Positions 7,249 to 10,927 of a stretch of 10,927 nucleotides of DNA are shown piece by piece. The stretch covers positions 1 through 10,927 of the forward strand of contig JAEUIK010000184.1 of assembly GCA_016793185.1 (NCBI GenBank), read 5' to 3'. The notes below the pieces were generated by a model that made no database searches, had not been told where the DNA came from, and worked only from the letters and a program-made list of their open reading frames with translations. Numbering within the stretch: position 1 is the stretch's first letter; every line of letters begins with the position of its first letter. This stretch comes from Planctomycetaceae bacterium (GTDB lineage Bacteria > Planctomycetota > Planctomycetia > Pirellulales > JAEUIK01). A program made the translations under genes and the position numbers.

Positions 7249-7457
7249 GTCGACGCACCCATGGCCGCGGCGCATGCCGCACCGGCCTGCGAGATGGTCG
7301 GTAGCCGAGTCGGACTGTCGTCCCGGTGTACTCTGGAGTTGAACTACGGATGCCAGCCCGCGAGGGATCGCTGGCCTCCGGCGGAATCAGCTCGAGGCTC
7401 CGTCGGTCCGACCCTTGCCGGTCGCCAGTTTCGGATCCACCCTGCGTCGATCCACGA
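7249..7457 (+). other. Non-coding stretch with stem-loops; possible tRNA leader or small RNA
   Basis: No convincing gene lies between the phosphatase leader and the tRNA. A 72-residue frame at 7261-7479 runs into the tRNA and is rejected. The stretch contains two notable stem-loops. In the first, GGCC-GCGGC (7263-7271), loop GCAT, pairs with GCCGC (7276-7280) and, after an ACC bulge, with GGCC (7284-7287). In the second, GGA (7348-7350) and GCCAGC (7352-7357) pair with GCTGGC (7370-7375) and TCC (7377-7379) around one mismatch. CGACC (7409-7413) can also pair with GGTCG (7420-7424). This could be a leader that is processed away from the tRNA or a distinct small RNA, or it could be chance pairing in GC-rich DNA. 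I do not recognise a known RNA family. Confidence 0.3.
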
Positions 7458-7529
7458 TGCCCCGTGGTGTAATTGGTAACACGACTGACTCTGGATCAGT
7501 TATTCTACGTTCGAGTCGTAGCGGGGCAG
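7458..7529 (+). tRNA. tRNA-Gln (anticodon CUG)
   Basis: A full cloverleaf of 72 bases can be drawn. The acceptor stem TGCCCCG (7458-7464) pairs perfectly with CGGGGCA (7522-7528), with discriminator G at 7529. The D stem is GTGT/ACAC (7467-7470, 7479-7482) around AATTGGTA. The anticodon stem is ACTGA/TCAGT (7484-7488, 7496-7500) with loop CTCTGGA, so the anticodon is CTG (7491-7493), reading CAG glutamine codons. The T stem is CTACG/CGTAG (7505-7509, 7517-7521) around TTCGAGT. The 3' CCA is not encoded and must be added enzymatically. No integrase or duplicated tRNA end was seen. Confidence 0.95.
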
Positions 7530-7533
7530 TTTT

Positions 7534-7549
7534 GAGACTTTTCGGTCTC
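7534..7549 (+). terminator. Weak stem-loop after the tRNA
   Basis: GAGAC (7534-7538) pairs with GTCTC (7545-7549), with a possible extra T-G pair, five bases after the tRNA. It is followed by CTCTT rather than a clean T-tract. It may mark the 3' end of the tRNA transcript or a processing site. The pairing is seen; the function is inferred. Confidence 0.3.
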
Positions 7550-7819
7550 CTCTTGGCGGGACCCCGGCCGCTGTGCGGAGCGCAGTAATGGGGCTGCTCG
7601 CCGGTTTCTGGCGCTGTGGGTGACTTGCTTGCTGCGAGTCACACTTCTCCCGCCGATCCCTCCCTTTGCCGGTCGCTGCGCTGCCAGTCTGGTTGCCCGA
7701 TTCGCCACTTCGGTGCTCCCGGCGGGCGTTCCGTGGGAGTCGGGCCGGTGCGGCTGATTGGCACGGGAAGTGCATCCTGTAGCCGGCATCACCAAGACCC
7801 CCACTGCAGGAGAATCGTC

Positions 7820-8005
7820 ATGCACAACGGTCGCACTTCCCACGCGGTCCTCAGCCGCGACTTGAAAAAGATTCGCGATTCCTGGTCGCCACAAACCCGC
7901 CATGGCCGGGCCAAGATCGCGCTCCAGCGCCAGCAAAAACTGTGGCAACTGCTCGGCCCCAGCCTCGCCGGATCCGTGCGAGGTCGCTGGCGCACCGCCG
8001 GCTGA
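7820..8005 (+). CDS. Small basic hypothetical protein, 61 aa
   Basis: The ATG at 7820 is preceded by AGGAGA (7807-7812), a good ribosome binding site about eight bases away. Frames starting further upstream at 7616 lack this and read as cysteine/serine-rich noise. The product is rich in arginine, lysine and glutamine. Its core, RDLKKIRDSWSPQTRHGRAK then IALQRQQKLWQLLGP, looks like one or two amphipathic helices with two tryptophans and a WSP turn. There is no signal peptide or membrane segment. The WSP-plus-basic-helix pattern recalls small orphan proteins I associate with planctomycetes, but I cannot name a family and did not search. The charge would suit nucleic acid or ribosome binding, which is speculation. 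It lies 290 bp after the tRNA and converges on the repeat-dockerin gene with 70 bp between the stops. Confidence 0.6.
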   Translation: MHNGRTSHAVLSRDLKKIRDSWSPQTRHGRAKIALQRQQKLWQLLGPSLAGSVRGRWRTAG

Positions 8006-8075
8006 CTCGGCTCGCTCGGCCGGTCGGCGCTCGAGGCTCGCCTGAACGGGCGTCGGCGATGCGCTCGGCCTTGGT

Positions 8076-10927
8076 TCAGCCCGGCCCCAGTTTCGGCGGG
8101 CGAGCGGGCGGAGGCTCCGTCGGGCAGGCCAGACGCGCAACCCAACCCAAGAGTTCCCCATCGAGTTGCGCCAACAGCGCCGCGAGATCGGCGCGATCCA
8201 TCGTGACCGCCGACTGAGAAAGCTCGTCCGCATGAGCACGATCGACGGCCGCCACAAGTTCTAGACCCGCGGCAGCGGCTGCCGGCTGCGTCGCCGCGGA
8301 AGACAGGGCCGGACTATAGTGATCGGCCCACAACGTGTAATCGGCTCCGTCGATCACCCCGTCGCGGTTAAAGTCCCCCTCGCTGAACGCGAGCGACGTG
8401 TTCGGAGGTTGCTGATAGTTGTCGGCCCACACGGTGTAGTCGGCTCCGTCGACGATCCCGTCATTCGTCGCATCGCCGGGCGTTCTGCGATCCAAGAGCC
8501 AGAGATCGTAGCCGTAGTACGGATCGCGGTTCTGGAAATAGATCATGTCGCCGACGGCAATTCCGGGGAAGTTGTAGGGATACTGCCCGTTGCCGCTCCC
8601 CGGCATGAAGTCGGCAACCAGGTGCGTGCCAGCCGAGGTGCCGTCGCTGGTCCACAACTCCTGGCCGTGTACGGGATCGGCTGCGGAAAAGTAAAGACTT
8701 CCCTGATGCCCGACCGCATGGAAGTTCCACTCGAGGCCGCTGAGTAGTTTGACCGTGCCGGCCTCGGTACCGTCGCTGGCGTATAAATCCTGATTCAGGA
8801 ATAAAAAGAAGCGCTCGCCGGCGTTGTAAAATCTCGCGCGGGGAAATCCCGTGGCGCTATTGGGCAGGACAGCTACGAAGCTCGTGCCGTCGGCGGTGCC
8901 ATCGTTGCGCCACAGCTTCGCGACATTGTTGTCTTCAGTGATGTAGTACAGGACCCCGTTGATGTTGGTAATACCCGTTGGGGGACCACCGGCGGGGCCC
9001 GGGCGCGAGTCGCTGACCAGGTACGTGCCTGCGACCGTGCCATCGGTGCGCCACAGTTCGGACCCGGAACCTGCGGCGGTCGCCGCGAAGTAGGTGATGT
9101 CGCCAAGATTGGCGAGCTCGAAATTCGGCGGAGCCGAGGTCCAGCGGATCGCTTCCATAAGCATGAAGGTACCGGCACTGGTGCCGTCGGTGCGCCAGAG
9201 CTGTCCGGTCCCCTGCAGTCCCGAGCTGACTCCCACCACGAAATACAGCAGGTCGCTTCCGGCAAACAGGTGGCTGAGCGGGTACTTCGACACCGGCTCG
9301 ACCACTGTGTGCAGCAAGGTCGTGCCTGCGGCGGAACCATCGCTCATCCAGAGCTCGCGGCGGTTCGTGGGCGTTTCGACGGAGAAGTAGAGCGTCTGTC
9401 CGACGGCCACGAGCTGATAGGGCGCCCCAACTGCGAACGGCTTGACCAGGTACGTCCCGGCCTGAGTCCCGTCGCTGCGCCACAGCCCGGTCGCGTCGCT
9501 CGAGTAGCCCGCGAAGTAGACCACCCCGTCCATCTCGACGAGATCAGCCAGATAAATGTTGTTTGCCAGCGCGACATCCCCGAGGCGGTAGGTACCCAGA
9601 TCCGTGCCGTCGGTGCGCCAGAGCTGTCGGTTGTTTTCCACGCCATCGGTTGCGATGAAATAGACAATCCCCTTGACCTCGAGGAAATCGGAGATCGAGG
9701 CATTCACATCTGGCAGGTTGGTGCGGTTGATATCTTTAACGAACTCGGGCGTCGCAGCAGGGCTCGAGAGCGTCCACAGCTCAATACCCAACGGGTTCAT
9801 CGCCGCATCGAAGTACAAGCGGTCCGCAGTCGCCGCCATGGATGTTCGCGCGCTAAGCCCGTACCCATCCGGGCCGGTGACGAGGACCGTGCCAGCCTCG
9901 GTGCCGTCGCTCCGCCACAGATAGCGGTCGTAGCCATCATGGGCGAGAAAGTACAGCTGTCCCCCAAAACTGACGAGCTCGCGCGGCAGCGCGTTGGCAC
10001 TTCCGGCGCGGATGTTCTTCAGGATTGACGTCCCCCCCGCGGTGCCGTCGGTTTTCCAAATCTCGGTGCCATAGGTTGCATTCGTGGCGACGAAATAGGT
10101 CGTTGGGCCGATCTGGAGGAAGTCATAGACCTCGGTCCAATTGGCGCCGACCGGCTCAATTGAGGTCCAGCCGGTCCCGGGGTCGGAGCTCTGCCAGACG
10201 TGCAGTCGCCAGAGCGGATCCTGCGCCGTCAGCAAGAGTTGCTCGCCCACGGATTCTAGTGCCGTGGGAGTGCTCGCTCCGAGACTAGTCGGCAATGCAG
10301 TTTCGCTCGTTCCTGCTGCGGAGCCGTCGGTGCTCCAGAGCTCGGTGCCGCTGGCAAACTGCGCCAGGAAGTAGGCCCGGCCGTTCAGATGCGCCAGGTT
10401 CGAGACGGCGTAGTTCTCAGTCGAACTCAATTCCAAGATGCGCTCGGTGCCGGCTGGCGAGCCGTCGCTCTTCCAGATCTCGACATTCCCGTTGCCGGCA
10501 TCGGCGCCAAAGACGAGCTTATCGCCCAAGGCGACGGGGGAGAACAATTCGGTCGAATTGGGGCCTGGCACGAGGTCCGCCAGGAACTGAAAACCGGTCG
10601 GCGTTCCGTCGGTTCGCCACAGTTCGGCTCCGTGGATGCCGTCGTCATGCAGGAAGTAAACGAAATCGCCCGCGACGTAGAGCGCGGACGTGATGGTGTC
10701 GCCAGGCGCGCCGCTCGGGTCGCTCAGGCAGAGGGTGCCCGCGGCGGTGCCGTTGGTTTTCCAGAGCTCCCAACCAGAGGTCCCATCGTTGGCCACGAAG
10801 AACAGCTCGTCGTCCAGAGCTACCAGACTCTGGATAAAGGTGGTTCCCTCGCCCGGGTTGAGGTCCTTCACCATCCGGGTCCCGGCCGCCGTGCCGTCGG
10901 TGAGCCATAGCTCTCCGCCGTGGAGTC
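8076..10927 (-). CDS. ELWxxDGT-repeat protein with C-terminal dockerin, 5' partial
   Basis: The frame is open to the right edge of the window: before the first in-frame ATG at 10874 the sequence still reads ELWLTDGTAAGTR, so the gene starts outside. About 949 C-terminal residues are visible. They comprise 17 units of about 47 residues, each opening with ELWRTDGTxAGT or a variant and ending in a YFxAxDG-type strand, as in the ELWxxDGT repeat family often modelled as beta-propeller-like. Next comes a dockerin-like pair of calcium loops (8301-8480) and then a 74-residue tail rich in alanine and leucine that ends in prolines. No C-terminal membrane anchor or PEP-CTERM motif is visible. Such proteins are typically exported; surface or extracellular location and ligand binding are inferred. 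Units beginning HVWQSSD and ELWTLSS have lost the motif. A long intergenic or unknown neighbour may lie upstream. Confidence 0.9.
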   Translation of the reverse strand, partial: LHGGELWLTDGTAAGTRMVKDLNPGEGTTFIQSLVALDDELFFVANDGTSGWELWKTNGTAAGTLCLSDPSGAPGDTITSALYVAGDFVYFLHDDGIHGAELWRTDGTPTGFQFLADLVPGPNSTELFSPVALGDKLVFGADAGNGNVEIWKSDGSPAGTERILELSSTENYAVSNLAHLNGRAYFLAQFASGTELWSTDGSAAGTSETALPTSLGASTPTALESVGEQLLLTAQDPLWRLHVWQSSDPGTGWTSIEPVGANWTEVYDFLQIGPTTYFVATNATYGTEIWKTDGTAGGTSILKNIRAGSANALPRELVSFGGQLYFLAHDGYDRYLWRSDGTEAGTVLVTGPDGYGLSARTSMAATADRLYFDAAMNPLGIELWTLSSPAATPEFVKDINRTNLPDVNASISDFLEVKGIVYFIATDGVENNRQLWRTDGTDLGTYRLGDVALANNIYLADLVEMDGVVYFAGYSSDATGLWRSDGTQAGTYLVKPFAVGAPYQLVAVGQTLYFSVETPTNRRELWMSDGSAAGTTLLHTVVEPVSKYPLSHLFAGSDLLYFVVGVSSGLQGTGQLWRTDGTSAGTFMLMEAIRWTSAPPNFELANLGDITYFAATAAGSGSELWRTDGTVAGTYLVSDSRPGPAGGPPTGITNINGVLYYITEDNNVAKLWRNDGTADGTSFVAVLPNSATGFPRARFYNAGERFFLFLNQDLYASDGTEAGTVKLLSGLEWNFHAVGHQGSLYFSAADPVHGQELWTSDGTSAGTHLVADFMPGSGNGQYPYNFPGIAVGDMIYFQNRDPYYGYDLWLLDRRTPGDATNDGIVDGADYTVWADNYQQPPNTSLAFSEGDFNRDGVIDGADYTLWADHYSPALSSAATQPAAAAAGLELVAAVDRAHADELSQSAVTMDRADLAALLAQLDGELLGWVARLACPTEPPPARPPKLGPG
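8301..8480 (-). other. Dockerin-like domain (two calcium-binding loops)
   Basis: Within the repeat protein, two near-duplicate segments read GDATNDGIVDGADYTVWADN and, after a 15-residue spacer, GDFNRDGVIDGADYTLWADH. Each carries the DxxxDGxxDxxD calcium-loop pattern of type I dockerins. Dockerins bind cohesins in cellulosomes, but planctomycetes have many such modules without classical cellulosomes. The binding partner is therefore unknown; none is encoded in the window. Confidence 0.85.
8508..10913 (-). repeat. Seventeen tandem ELWxxDGT-type coding repeats
   Basis: The coding repeat has a period of about 141 bases (17 units in 2406 bases). The best conserved part, seen on the plus strand, is around GTGCCGTCGGTGCGCCA. 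A 25-base stretch is identical at 9181-9205 and 9604-9628 or differs only at its last base. Most units have diverged at the DNA level while keeping the ELWxxDGT protein motif, which suggests old duplications under protein-level constraint. At least one more unit probably continues past the window edge. Confidence 0.88.

Noticed and set aside
7758..7785. Promoter-like TTGGCA with TAGCCG before the 61-residue protein
   Set aside because: The -35 is fair, but the -10 matches consensus at only two positions and the spacing is 16. Too weak to list.
7394..8123. 13-base exact match GAGGCTCCGTCGG at 7394-7406 and 8111-8123
   Set aside because: A 13-base match is expected by chance about once in a GC-rich window this size, and the second copy lies inside the dockerin-protein coding tail.
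9270..10028. 252-codon plus-strand frame opposite the repeat protein
   Set aside because: Its periodic VGAPEL-like pieces are simply the complement of the ELWxxDGT repeats.

Overview
The window is GC-rich bacterial DNA that fits a member of the Planctomycetota, probably Pirellulales-like. Three things point that way, all judged from memory of these families and not from a search: a very long ELWxxDGT-repeat protein ending in a GADYTxWAD-type dockerin, small orphan proteins of a planctomycete flavour, and an FHA-GAF-SpoIIE-type phosphatase. No mobile element, integrase or CRISPR array was found.

Region 1 (about 1-5237, all on the + strand) looks like an envelope-biogenesis run. It holds the C-terminal part of an AsmA-like protein (cut by the window start), a 109-residue protein of unknown function, dapF (meso-diaminopimelate for peptidoglycan), a DUF374-type lysophospholipid acyltransferase, and a multi-spanning GT39/ArnT-PMT-like glycosyltransferase. 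Gaps are 30-121 bp. Candidate internal promoters precede dapF and the glycosyltransferase, so this need not be one transcript. The glycosyltransferase promoter sits so close to its ATG that the mRNA may be leaderless.

Region 2 (5277-6950, - strand) encodes an FHA-GAF-PP2C (SpoIIE/RsbU-type) phosphatase that converges on the glycosyltransferase with 39 bp between the stops. It is a signalling protein that could link phosphothreonine recognition to serine/threonine phosphatase output.

Region 3 (6951-8075) is mostly non-coding. It holds two divergent promoter-like sequences with identical TTGACG -35 boxes, a 200-nt stretch rich in stem-loops that may be a structured RNA or tRNA leader, a complete tRNA-Gln(CUG), and a 61-residue basic small protein with a good ribosome binding site.

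Region 4 (8076 to the window end, - strand) is the C-terminal part of a large, presumably secreted protein. It has 17 visible ELWxxDGT-type repeats of about 47 residues, a two-loop calcium-binding dockerin and a unique C-terminal tail. Its N-terminus and any signal peptide lie beyond base 10927.

No single locus can be called an entirely new system from sequence alone. The best leads are the divergent promoters with the structured RNA candidate, the two small proteins, the leaderless promoter arrangement, and the repeat-dockerin architecture.
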